In this document: positions 38,291 through 48,694 of the stretch, one piece after another | Layout of the letters: every line of letters begins with the position of its first letter | How positions within the stretch are numbered: position 1 is the stretch's first letter | NCBI RefSeq assembly: GCF_014839805.1 | Contig: NC_051142.1 | Coordinates: 20,430,589 to 20,494,588, forward strand | Source: Manduca sexta | Taxonomy: Eukaryota > Arthropoda > Insecta > Lepidoptera > Sphingidae | Direction: 5' to 3' | Length of the DNA: 64,000 bases | Translations under genes and position numbers: made by a program | Notes under the pieces: model-generated | What the model was told of the DNA's origin: nothing | Seen by the model: the letters and a program-made list of their open reading frames with translations, nothing else | The model's database searches: none

Positions 38291-38832
38291 ATACATGATA
38301 ATGAGAGGAGAAAAAAAATACAAATATAAAAAAATAAATATGTATAACAGATGCTATCGTAGTCCATGCAGCTGTAATTGCATTTATTTCTAACTATCAT
38401 CCAAGGATCCAAGCATCTTCACAATCAGCTTTAATATTAAGATGAGTCCCAATTTCTATAGTTTTATAATCTTATGTGCGATGTCACAGTGGACAACAAA
38501 CGGCGCAATTGTTTGTCCTATATTTTTTATTGGTATTTCCTCTATGGGTCAGTCACCCACTAGTTATTTTGGGCGTCATGCCTTTAGTTAATCGTGTGGT
38601 TTCAGCTATTATTCTGTTTTAGAGATCTGCGCGTGAAAGGAGTCACTTGACGGCATTTTTTATGCATCTGAATGACCAGAAAACTCATTGCTGGTAAGCA
38701 TTACAGGATATAGAGGGTCATTTTGACATTTCGTTAATTAATTATACCACACTTACCTTTTTGAAAATAACTTTTTACAATTAGTGACTAGTAGATGTAA
38801 AATAAAAAGATGTTTCGAACTTATTAATATCT

Positions 38833-39439
38833 ATAAAAATAATTTTAACAAAAAATTAAACCGCCTTCAAAAACCACTCAAAACCAAAAAATAATTTCAC
38901 ATACAAGTATATATTGGATACCAATTTTGGAGTCGGTGCCTAATTAAAATTGCTAGTTAGCTATATTTGTTGCATAGTCCATCTATGAGCTAAATTTCTT
39001 TCAAATCAATTAAAAGGGAGTAGGGTTTGCGTGAACTACAACATACACAGTGAAAGGTGTAATACCAAGCACATGTATGGTGTTTCATCTTTTATTTCCT
39101 CTTTGGGGGTGTAATACACCCACATTTGACCAGCTATATGTAACAGGGGAAGAATTTGGGTAGTGTACAGTTCACAAGCTTAAATATTTCCTTAATAGCT
39201 TCCATTTGCTGTGCTGCGGCGATGTGTTTATCTCCGGTGACAATCTGACTTGCTGACTTTGTACGCTGGCAACACATTGTTTTCGTATATTCGTTAATGT
39301 ATTTATCTAGCTTAACTAGCAATTTTAATTAGGCACCGACTCCAAAATTGGTATCCAATATATACTTGTATGTGAAATTATTTTTTGGTTTTGAGTGGTT
39401 TTTGAAGGCGGTTTAATTTTTTGTTAAAATTATTTTTAT
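38833..39439. mobile_element. Fold-back element with 131-bp near-perfect inverted repeats
   Basis: The arms at 38833-38963 and 39309-39439 are reverse complements with almost no mismatches and about 345 bp between them. Each arm contains a CCGCCTTCAAAAACC-type stretch near its outer side. The near identity of the arms suggests a young insertion or gene conversion. The central part holds a 62-codon - strand frame (39322-39134) that I do not recognise. Confidence 0.8.
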
Positions 39440-39479
39440 TTTTTGCTTTTTTGTGTTACTAAAAAATAGACCGTTTCAA

Positions 39480-40615
39480 TGGCATAATTGTGTTTCGCTC
39501 ACGATACGACTATCGCGCTGAGGAGTTACACCTCTGAGTACCACTGAAAAGGGGAAAAGTTGTGATGCTATATATATGTATATAAGAAGTAGATTCAAGT
39601 AAACCTAACGCAAAAACACAACTGATATTATTTGGCTCACAGTACAACTATCGCGCTGTGGTGTTACACTTCTGCCTACCCCTGAAAAGGGGAAAAGGTG
39701 TGATGCTATATATATGTATGTATGTAAGAAGTAGAGTCAACTAAACCCAACGCAAAAACACAACTAATGTGTTTCGCTCGCAGTACGACTATCGCGCTCA
39801 AATGTTACACCTTTGCCTACCCCTGAAAAGGGGAAAAGGTGTGATGCTATATATATGTATGTAAGAAGTAGATTCAAGCAAACCTAACGCAAAAACACAA
39901 CTGATATATTTGGCTCACAGTACAACTATCGCGCTGTGGTGTAACACCTCTGCCTACCCCTGAAAAGGGTAAAAGGTGTGATGCTACATATATGTATGTA
40001 TGTAAAAGTGGAATCAACTAAACCCAACGCAAGAACACAACTAATGTGTTTCGCACGCAGTACGACTATCGCGATGAAATTATACGCCTCTGCCTACCCC
40101 TGACACGGGGAAAAGGTGTGATGCTATATATATTTATGTAAGAAGTAGATTCGAGGAAACCTAACGCAAAAACACAACTGATATATTTGGCTCACAGTAC
40201 AACTAGCGCGCTGTGGTGTAACACCTCTGCCTACCCCTGAAAAGGGGAAAAGGTGTGATGCTATATATATGTATGTAAGAAATAGATTCAAACAAACCTA
40301 ACGCAAAAACACAACTGATATATTTCGATCATACTATAACTATTGCGCTGTGGTATTACATCTCTGTCTACCCCTAAAAAGGGGAAAAGGTGTGATGCTA
40401 TATACATATATGTATGTATGTAAGAAGTAGAGTCAATTAAACCCAATCCAAAAACACAACTGATATGTTTTACACACAGTACGACTATCGCGATGAAATG
40501 TTACGCCTCTGCCTACCCCTGACACGGGGAAAAGATGTTACGCTATATGTATAAGTATGTCAAAAGTACAGTCAACGAAACTCAATGCAAAAACATAACT
40601 AAATACGTCACAGGA
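39480..40615 (+). repeat. Tandem array of about eight units of 137-145 bp, largely alternating between two types
   Basis: Anchoring on TATCGCGCT-like sites gives unit positions 39511, 39649, 39790, 39927, 40067, 40204, 40341 and 40486. Units mostly alternate between a type with GCGCTGTGGTG after TTTGGCTCACAG and a type with GCG(C/A)T(C/G)AAAT after TTTCGCTCGCAG. Units share CCTACCCCTGAAAAGGGG, a small hairpin, followed by a TATATATGTATG stretch. Confidence 0.9.
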
Positions 40616-40877
40616 AAGCTAAATTCGCGATTTCGTTTTCTTGGACGACATAAATATTCTAGTTTTTTTAATTTTAAAACCAAACTACCGAAGCGATTTT
40701 TAAAAAATTTTTTGGGACCAATCGTGATTTAAATTCTTTCGAATAAAAAAAAGAATTTTCCAAATCGGTTCAGAAATGAGCGAGTTCTGAGGTAACAAAC
40801 ATAGAAAAAAAAAAAATAAAAAAAAAAATTCACGTCGAATTGATAACCTCCTCCTTTTTTTTGAAGTCGGTTAATAA
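40616..40877 (+). repeat. Conserved lepidopteran repeat terminus ending in GAAGTCGGTTAA
   Basis: An A-rich tail is followed by GTCGAATTGATAACCTCCTC and then T-run plus GAAGTCGGTTAA. The same terminus recurs at 32234-32274. Such ends are widespread in Lepidoptera. It may be the right end of the unit that begins with the inverted-repeat arm at 38833, since TTAAACCGCCTTCAAAAA there is its approximate reverse complement. Confidence 0.6.
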
Positions 40878-40879
40878 AA

Positions 40880-42835
40880 ATGATTTAACTTATACACGCC
40901 CTAATGCCACTGCTACTCTAAGATAATTCGTCGCAATAGCAACACTTTCAGTCAAAAATACATTCGCGCCTATGCCAAATCATACAAAATAACAAAATTA
41001 TCACAAAATATGAAAAATAAAACCGTGATTATTGGTGAAACCAATCGTTTATTTTATAAGATTTTCGCACAATCTTAGCAGATGTAAAGACGAGAATTTT
41101 GTTTCATCTATTATCGCAAAGTCAAACTGACCCTGTATAGTTACTATACCACATCATCAGCAACATGAAGTCCACACCTAAACATACTCCCCTAAAGATT
41201 TCCAGACGGCTCGTCAAAAGCAGCCTGAATCCAGCGTGTTTTTGCGATCTTTATCAAGTCGTCAAACAACAGCACCCGAATTATTAATTACGAAGCGTGC
41301 CACTGAACTATGTACTATAATACCTTGTAATTATACTGTTTACTTGACTATATCCATCATATCCAACAAAAGTGTCCGCACAATGCTAGTTGTTGGCAGT
41401 AATAGACAAAGCTGGACTATCGTTCGAGAATCCAATGCTTAAAAGCAATAGAACCGTTCCCTGTAAATGGAACAGCAATACACTAAAGGATTATTCACAG
41501 CCATGGTCAAAAAAATAGAAAAACTAACAACTTATACCATGTATCATCCGATCTTTCAAAGCTTTGATTTCTCAGTCTCTCACCCGCCGAGCCATAGGGT
41601 CTCAAATCCCTATTCAAATAAATTGAGGATATCCTATGCATGCAGGGCTAGGCTGATTATTTTTTACTTATTGGGGTCTTGGTAGAGGGCGTTGGCGGGC
41701 AATGCCCTATTTTACGCGGGAAACTCCTCGACTCACTTGAGACCTAGGTCAGCTAGATTTGCAGTTTAAGATTTAAATCTCATAGATATATTCACGCCCT
41801 TTACTTTCAGGGGTAGGCAGTGACGCAACTAATGCAAATTTTACCAAACTTATTACCGTTCTATGAAGACAATGAATTACAGGTGTGTTTTTTCGAATCG
41901 AAAAAAAACGTACATCTAGGAATTGAACTTTAGACTTCGCGTCTCGCATCCCAAGAACGCTACCATCAATAATTTTATAATAATTTAAAACGTGACAATA
42001 ATTAATGACAATTTAAAATTCGAGTTCGCTACAATTTTTTAAGATACAGCTGCGCATAGCTGAAGAGCTGCGAATATTGACTCCACGCACAAATTGACTG
42101 CCACAAAGCAGACGTCGATATGACCACAGAATACACCGCGACAACCAAAATTATTATTTAAATACTATGGTTTAAAATCCATAAAGTATCATATTTATTA
42201 CTGTTCTTAATGGATTAAAGAGGATTTATTTAAAATAATAATAGTAATAGTATTTCCGTCTCTTTATTTTTTTCTTTCATGTTTCCTTATGCATACAATT
42301 TCTGCAAAGGAAATATGTACATATTTTAAAGTAAATAGCCCAAACGTGTACACCTATTTCCTGTCGAGTGATGTATTTGGGGTCATCATATTGGTACAAA
42401 GTCATTTAAAAACCTTCGTATAAATAAAAAATGAATATTGATGACGCATTTAACTAACATATATTAAACATTTAATTAACATATTTTTTTCTAAATATAT
42501 TATAATAATACAATATAATAATTATAGCACTAAGTACATACCCTTGTATTTTTTTTAAATTATTGACGTATATGACAAACTGTGATTACATATTGTTATT
42601 ATTTAAAACAAAATAGCCTTTATTGGTAAGGAGGTAAGATGTAGAGTCATGGTTGTATTACTGTACTGCTAACAGTAACAAAATGCCGGCTTGACTGGCC
42701 TGGTACCACTCTCATAAAACCTATGTTATGCAATAGTTTTATGCAGTCAGGGATTTTTTACCTCCTTTACACTGTTGCAACTCCTGCTAGCCAAGATCGC
42801 CATGACATTACTCGTGGTAGGTTTTTCATATGTGG
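40880..42835. other. No gene seen
   Basis: AT-rich; a LINE fragment at 41155 and a decayed SINE-like patch near 41800-41990 are the only structure. Confidence 0.4.
41155..41265 (-). repeat. LINE 3' end fragment, inverted
   Basis: CATCATCAGCAACATGAAGT, AAGATTTCCAGACGGCTCGT and GCGATCTTTATCAAGTCGTC. Confidence 0.65.
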
Positions 42836-43187
42836 GAGTCGGTTTGGGTAAGTACCACCACAATGTCTATTTCTGTCGCCAAGCAGCAGTGTAGTCAATG
42901 TTGTGTTTCAGTTTAAAGGACATTGTAGCCAGTGTAACTACTGGACATAGTAAGACTTAACATCTCATGTCTCAGGGTGGCAAGCGCGGTGGAATACCGA
43001 ACAATTATTTGGGTGAATTTCAACAGGTCCATAAAAATCTTCATTTCCGTGGATTTTTTTATCTTTTAAGTTGTTTAAAAAATATTTCGAGTTTATTAAT
43101 GTTTTTTGATAATGTATATATTATTGCTTAATATCCAGCAGAAAACTTAAAAAACTAACGAGATATACCAGATTAAAAATTTCGTGC

Positions 43188-43283
43188 CACGGCGATGAAA
43201 CATGCGTGCACGGAAATGAAACAAGCATCCACAGCAATGAAAAGTCTGTGCCATGGGAATGAAAGAACCAATCCACGGAAATC
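43188..43283 (+). repeat. Motif cluster 1: CACGGCRATGAAA at about 21-bp spacing
   Basis: Motif starts are at 43188, 43209, 43230, 43252 and a decayed copy at 43274, so steps are 21, 21, 22 and 22 bp. The 13-bp core is conserved while the 8-9-bp linkers differ. An inverted copy lies nearer the left end (43040-43052). Confidence 0.75.
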
Positions 43284-43634
43284 TCGTTGCTTTTGTTCGG
43301 CCAATCTTTTCCTCTCCTTTCTCTCCTCTTCAGATAATTTTGGCTTAGGGGTCTTGGCATCCTAAAAATAAACAAATCATTATTAAAATCAGACTCTTGT
43401 ATGTGTGTGTGTGTGTGTATGTGGACAAGTGTTTGCGCATGTGTGTGACTGTATATACGTGTGATGGAGTACCAAATGTTACGTCATTTTGTAAGGTTAG
43501 TTGACTGTAGGTAAAAAACTCAAAGTCTATCTTTAAACTTTTATCGTATTACAGAGGGTAAACTTAACGAGTTCTGTACTGTCAGTTTTCTATACTAGCT
43601 ATATAGGTAAGATGTTTTCTTTGCCTAATTATAC

Positions 43635-43805
43635 CTTGGCGATGAAAACATAAGTCACGGAAATGAAACACCTGGTCACGGCAATGAAACTAAATTGTGT
43701 TACTAGGCATGGCAATGAAAAAAAAATCATTGCCGTGTCTTTTTTTTCATTGCCATAGCAAATTTTGGCCACGGAAACCGTGGCAATGAAAGCACAGCGA
43801 TGAAA
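43635..43805. repeat. Motif cluster 2: CACGGCRATGAAA in both orientations
   Basis: Direct copies lie at 43635, 43656, 43677, 43708, 43779 and 43793; inverted copies at about 43727-43737 and 43745-43756. The first three are 21 bp apart. Single further copies lie at 43949-43961, 44138-44150 and 44335-44347, with a degenerate inverted copy near the right end (44483-44498). Confidence 0.75.
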
Positions 43806-45304
43806 ATCAAGGCAAAAATATAACATAACAAAAAATCTATTAATTATTCGAAGTAATAAACACTTCACAAATAAACATAAGAGAAATGGCGTTCTATCGA
43901 ATGCTTAATCAAGAGGACAAACTTTTTCAAATAGAAGTTATATCTATCCACGGCGATGAAATAAAAAATGTCCAGTAATATAAAAACGGAATACTTACAT
44001 TTATTGCTCGAAAACGCAAGCATGTGCGTACATCCTTTCACGTCGAGCACTTAGGCGGCACTATATGCAATGTTTAGCGCACAGCGAGTGGGGACGCATG
44101 TCGTTAGATAAAACGATATTCTTAAATATGTTTAGACAACGGCGATGAAAGGTAGTTCTAGGACAAATGCATTTTTATTAACCATTCGTTGTATTATTTA
44201 AATATTTGAATAAATGTATTCCGTAACAATACTTTAATTATTCACGTATCAAATAAAATTCGATTTTAATATAAATAACCAATAGATTTTTATCAATGAG
44301 ATATAATATATATCGAGGTTACGTGTGGACAAACACGGCAATGAAAGATTTCGAGATTTAACTTTTTTTTTTGAAGTACCTGCTAACCCTATTAATAAAA
44401 TATTTTGTGCTACACATAGATTACTATTTCACCTAATCAGAAAAAAATGTTAGAAAATTTTATCTATGTTTTTTATTACCGATTTCATCGATGCCACGCA
44501 ATTTTTGGTCTCGGGAAATTCACCCATTTGTAATACAAGGTATTGGATGGTGTTTCTACTGTTTACGGGCAGTTGTATTGCTTATTATCAAGCGAACGGC
44601 AAACTCGTCTCGTCATTAAAAGCAATAAATAAAAATAACAAAAACACGCATTTTACGACAACCAGAAATAATGCTCTAGATTTCCTCAGGAGCAGATGTC
44701 TTAACCAACATGTCTCTACAATGATTAATGATAATAAAAAAACAAAACAATGTATGGAAATAACATATTCTAACGATAAGTTTCTAGCCAGGATATGTTA
44801 TTCCTATCAAGATACCCCGGGATCGTCCCGTATAAGCCGAAGAAGGCCATTGCGGGTTTTGGTTGGTATGCCGGTGTAGGGTATACAGGGGTTAGGGATT
44901 CGGTCTAATGCCCACTCAGATGATGTTTTACTCCCGAGTATAGACAATGGGCCGTAAAACGAGTGAAACCAACATTACCTTTCAACTCACCCCCCAGTGG
45001 TGATAGCGATAACGCGTACATAACGTTAGCGTTAACGATTGTAGAGAGGTCTCTTAGTACTCAGTAATCAGTTTTAACCCCGATTAAAATTAATCAAATA
45101 GAAAGATAGAGATGAATTAGAAACATAAATTTCCTACAGGTCAGTGAGCTTTTCGGAGGCGAGAATCTTAACTCTGAGTTCCATTCGTTAAAAGAGGAAA
45201 CGCACTCTGGCTCCATCCGGTATTGAAGTGCTCATTACCATTGCGACTTTATTTTTTCGAGTTTAAATAAGTAAATACTAGCGAGAAGCGTGTTCCCTCT
45301 CAAC

Positions 45305-45415
45305 GTCAATCATCATCATCATCAACTGCAGGATGTCCACTGCTGAACATGAGCCTCCCCCGAAGATTTCCAGATCAACCTATTGGAAGCGGCCCGCATC
45401 CATCATGGTCAATAT
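45305..45415 (-). repeat. LINE 3' end fragment, inverted
   Basis: CATCATCATCATCAACTGCA, GTCCACTGCTGAACATGAGC and GAAGATTTCCAG. Confidence 0.65.
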
Positions 45416-46116
45416 GCCGGCCTAATTTTTTTAGTAGCATGGTGTTATTAAGAAGTTATGCTTTCCTAATTTTACTATGTATTGAATTCAAAAGTAACAA
45501 AAAAATTATTAGTAAATTAGGTAATGAAGGATATTATTCAAACTTTAATATAATGTCAAAAATCCTTTTAATAGTGTAAAGGAGATATTATAAAAGAATT
45601 TTCCTAAAAACATTCTCTTATAAATCAAAGTGTATATAATTAATAAAATAAATAAAACACAACTCCGAAAAGTAAGAAAAACGGCATCAAAACCTAGGTT
45701 GTCTAAAAATACATCCAATGTATTTTTATATTTGCGCCACTAGTATTTAAAAACAGCGTATTTGTCACGGACAGCTAAGAATACTCTAGAAACACTATTA
45801 TGCAGTTGGGAAGAGAGAACAAATTACCTCCATCACAGAGCGACGCGGCAGTCGAAGGCCAGGAATATTCAATTACAAGACTCGCAGAAATTATGTCACC
45901 AAATTAAATACTTGACTCATTCGCGCCAGTCGCTTTCAACATTGACAGACGAAAACGTCACTTAAGATTCCAGTGTTGAGTTCTGAAACACACACTCACG
46001 ACTCGCAACTAGTGCACCAACATCTCGCCATACTCCGTCCCATGACGTGGACACTGGCGACCTTAGCAGACGTGGGGAAGTTAAAAAAAGGGCCCCGATA
46101 TCTACAATTTCATAGG

Positions 46117-46366
46117 TGGTAGGATGTATTTTATATCCGCCCGGATAACTAGCACCGTACATAAGATATTAAAACCCGTCATAGTGATGCACGTAAATGT
46201 GTCGCGTTTCAGGATCAGCCTGCGTATATCCGGTTCCAACAGGCCGGCATAATTGTTGACTACGGACGGGTAATCATCTCTCATCAGTCGAGATTCTATT
46301 GGGCTCTACTCCAATTACCACCAGGTGCAATGAGGTCACTTTGCCGAGCACGTATGAAACAAAAAT
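46117..46366 (+). repeat. Family A repeat, full length
   Basis: It runs from GGTAGGATGTATTTTATATC to CACGTATGAAAC. Confidence 0.8.
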
Positions 46367-47279
46367 ACGGCTTTGTTGATAAATAGGGTGGGGCATTATA
46401 AAAGAGTTCGTCAGTTAAGACACGCTCGGTTGCCCTATTCGCTCCCCCCTTAAGGTCGTCACTGAGTGATGGAGAGAATGGAGATGAACAAATTCCAAAC
46501 TACAGACTGGTAATGGTATTTCGTGTTTCATTTAATAAAAAGTTTCTCCAACATGGACTGTTTCTGGTCTCCCATGCATTAAAATCCAACAGACTGTCTT
46601 GAACAAGGTGGTGGATAGCGGAAGGATGCAGGATGCTTAGTTGGCAAAGGTTGGCCTAAACTCGCCTACCTTCAGCAGTGACGGCTGATTGATTGATGCC
46701 ACCATACTGAACTCGTCAACCTAACACTTAAGTCTAACTCTTTATAGGCAGTAGAAAACAGTAATACATATCACGTTTTCTTTAAAAATATTTCACCGCA
46801 CGCTCGCCAAGTTTCCTCTTTAATAATTAAAATAATGACATGCTCAGTTCACGCGACGATGACGTTATAACCATAGGGGAGTTTGTTTAATTAAATTACA
46901 CTGGCTGCTTCATTAATGGTATTGACTCGTTCCTGTGGGCTTAACGGGTTCGGTAGTTCGCAAACTCTTGTATTTTTTTTCATACGGGTGCGACAACGAC
47001 TCTTTTGCACCAGTAGGGTATGATAGAGGGTCAATTGAAAGATGTATCCCTTCGTCAGTTGACGTAATGATGGCCTGTTTCTTTTTAGTTTTAGATTCTC
47101 TAGTAAATACAAACCCTGGCTGAGAGATACGTGGACCTACAAGAGTCGTTCTTGGTAGAAGAACCCTGTTGGTTCAGTCTCAATAAGTAGGTACAGTCGA
47201 CCGCGTATTTTGAGAAATGTTTTAATGTAGAAGGGATATAAGTTGATTGATTAAAAATTAAAAATAATGGAAATTAAAA

Positions 47280-47475
47280 ATTTTGGGCCAAGATTGCTAC
47301 CTTATGGAGCCCTGACACTGCTCGTAGGCGTCGCGGCAGACCAAAGAAGAGATAGCGGGACGAACTGGATTCATTTAAAAATAACTGGTTCACTATAGCG
47401 CAGGATCGTGATTCATGGAAGGATCTTGGGGAGGCCTTTGCCCAACATCGGGACATTATAGGCTGATATGATACG
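47280..47475 (+). repeat. LINE ORF2 3' fragment with stop codon
   Basis: Frame reads RRRRGRPKKR, a stop, RDELDSF and DRDSWKDLGEAFAQHRD, the typical C-terminus of a non-LTR reverse-transcriptase ORF. It is broken and not functional. Confidence 0.7.
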
Positions 47476-47834
47476 ATACGTTTAAAAATGTAAGTAGCGC
47501 TTCTTTATGACTTCGAAATAATCGTAAACGAAAAAATACTAGCCATGTGCGTGGTGAATTAATGTACGGATATCGGTGGTAACGTACCATCTTTATTTAT
47601 TACTTCATTAAATTCCATAATGTCATTAGTAGAGTCCTTTAAAGGTCCGTAAACGAAGAAACAACTGGCAACTGATACCGGGAACTGATTCTCTTTGGGC
47701 ACAAAACTAAAAATTGCTTATAAAGGTTATTTTGACATAGCGTTACTAAATGAAATCACATACTTATTATCTTAAAAATAACACTTTACTAGATGCAAAA
47801 TAAGAATTTGTTACATTCGAACGAATTATATAAA

Positions 47835-48105
47835 TACTAGCTTTTGCTCGCGGCTTCGCCCGCGTGTAGGAGATTTCCGGGATAAAAGACCGGTTATATA
47901 TTTCCCCGGGATAGTAGCCTATAACCTTCCTAGGGTCTTAAACTATCTCCATACCAAATTTAGTTTTGTTATACCACATTTTATGTCACGTCCCGTTCTC
48001 ATGGGAACAGGATAAAAAGTATCCTATGTCCGTCTCCTGTTTTTAAGCTACCTCCCTACCAATTTTCAGCCAAATCGGTTCAGCCGTTCTTGAGTTATAA
48101 ATAGT
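47835..48105 (+). repeat. LINE-like 3' tail running into the gap
   Basis: ACTAGCTTTTGCTCGCGGCT, then GGAGATTTCCGGGATAAAAG, then CAAATCGGTTCAGCCGTTCT; same class as 17043-17298. Confidence 0.75.
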
Positions 48106-48605
48106 NNNNNNNNNNNNNNNNNNNNNNNNNNNNNNNNNNNNNNNNNNNNNNNNNNNNNNNNNNNNNNNNNNNNNNNNNNNNNNNNNNNNNNNNNNNNNNN
48201 NNNNNNNNNNNNNNNNNNNNNNNNNNNNNNNNNNNNNNNNNNNNNNNNNNNNNNNNNNNNNNNNNNNNNNNNNNNNNNNNNNNNNNNNNNNNNNNNNNNN
48301 NNNNNNNNNNNNNNNNNNNNNNNNNNNNNNNNNNNNNNNNNNNNNNNNNNNNNNNNNNNNNNNNNNNNNNNNNNNNNNNNNNNNNNNNNNNNNNNNNNNN
48401 NNNNNNNNNNNNNNNNNNNNNNNNNNNNNNNNNNNNNNNNNNNNNNNNNNNNNNNNNNNNNNNNNNNNNNNNNNNNNNNNNNNNNNNNNNNNNNNNNNNN
48501 NNNNNNNNNNNNNNNNNNNNNNNNNNNNNNNNNNNNNNNNNNNNNNNNNNNNNNNNNNNNNNNNNNNNNNNNNNNNNNNNNNNNNNNNNNNNNNNNNNNN
48601 NNNNN
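48106..48605. other. Assembly gap, 500 N
   Basis: Exactly 500 N. It lies between a LINE-like repeat tail on the left and the right end of a hAT-like element on the right, so repeat collapse probably caused it. Confidence 0.95.
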
Positions 48606-48694
48606 ACGCAATTGGCTTAACGTGTCATAATGTTTTTTTATTTATAATGGCACGCAATTGGCCTAAGTGCCATTGTAACCAAAGGTTCGCCATC
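48606..48694. mobile_element. Right end of a second hAT-like element, cut by the gap
   Basis: ATAATGGCACGCAATTGG and the end GTTCGCCATCTCTG resemble the right end of the element at 57953-58320. The left part is in the N gap. Confidence 0.65.

Larger units (their letters stand above)
34910..38830. other. Gene-free stretch with repeat fragments
   Basis: Outside family A (36414), the MITE (37212) and the LINE/tRNA-like fragments I see nothing interpretable. Confidence 0.4.
43011..44525. mobile_element. 1,515-bp transposon with 11-bp TIRs, ATTT target duplication and internal 13-bp motif arrays
   Basis: The left end GGGTGAATTTC (43011-43021) and right end GAAATTCACCC (44515-44525) are a perfect inverted repeat. 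ATTT flanks both sides (43007-43010, 44526-44529). Removing the element and one ATTT restores an uninterrupted copy of repeat family E, as seen at 4563-4760, which proves insertion. Inside are about 15 copies, several degenerate, of CACGGCRATGAAA, plus a (TG)n run at 43400-43418. No transposase frame of normal length is present, so it is non-autonomous. On the - strand an acceptor-like TATTTTTAG precedes a Lys/Glu-rich frame (43367 downward, including KPKLSEEERKERKRLAEQKQ), possibly the relic of an autonomous parent. The superfamily is not identified; four-base duplications occur in Sola, Ginger and some Academ elements. Confidence 0.8.
42838..44640 (+). repeat. Family E repeat split by the 1,515-bp transposon
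   Basis: The left half is 42838-43010 and the right half 44526-44640. Joined with one ATTT they give a continuous copy including the end block CGAACGGCAAACTCGTCTCG. Confidence 0.85.
44641..47834. other. Gene-free stretch of old repeats
   Basis: Contains LINE-like remnants (about 44800-44990, 45305, 46590-46700, 47280), a decayed family C fragment around 45985-46080 and a family A copy. Confidence 0.4.

Noticed and set aside
39480..40615. CRISPR-like alternation of repeats and spacers
   Set aside because: The whole unit is repeated with little variation and this is eukaryotic DNA; it is a satellite-like tandem array.
43188..43283. CRISPR array reading of the 13-bp motif cluster
   Set aside because: The core is too short, linkers are 8-9 bp, and the cluster lies inside a transposon in an animal genome.
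44466..44879. 137-codon + strand frame
   Set aside because: It is a chimera of the right end of the inserted transposon, the family E repeat and repeat-like flanking DNA.
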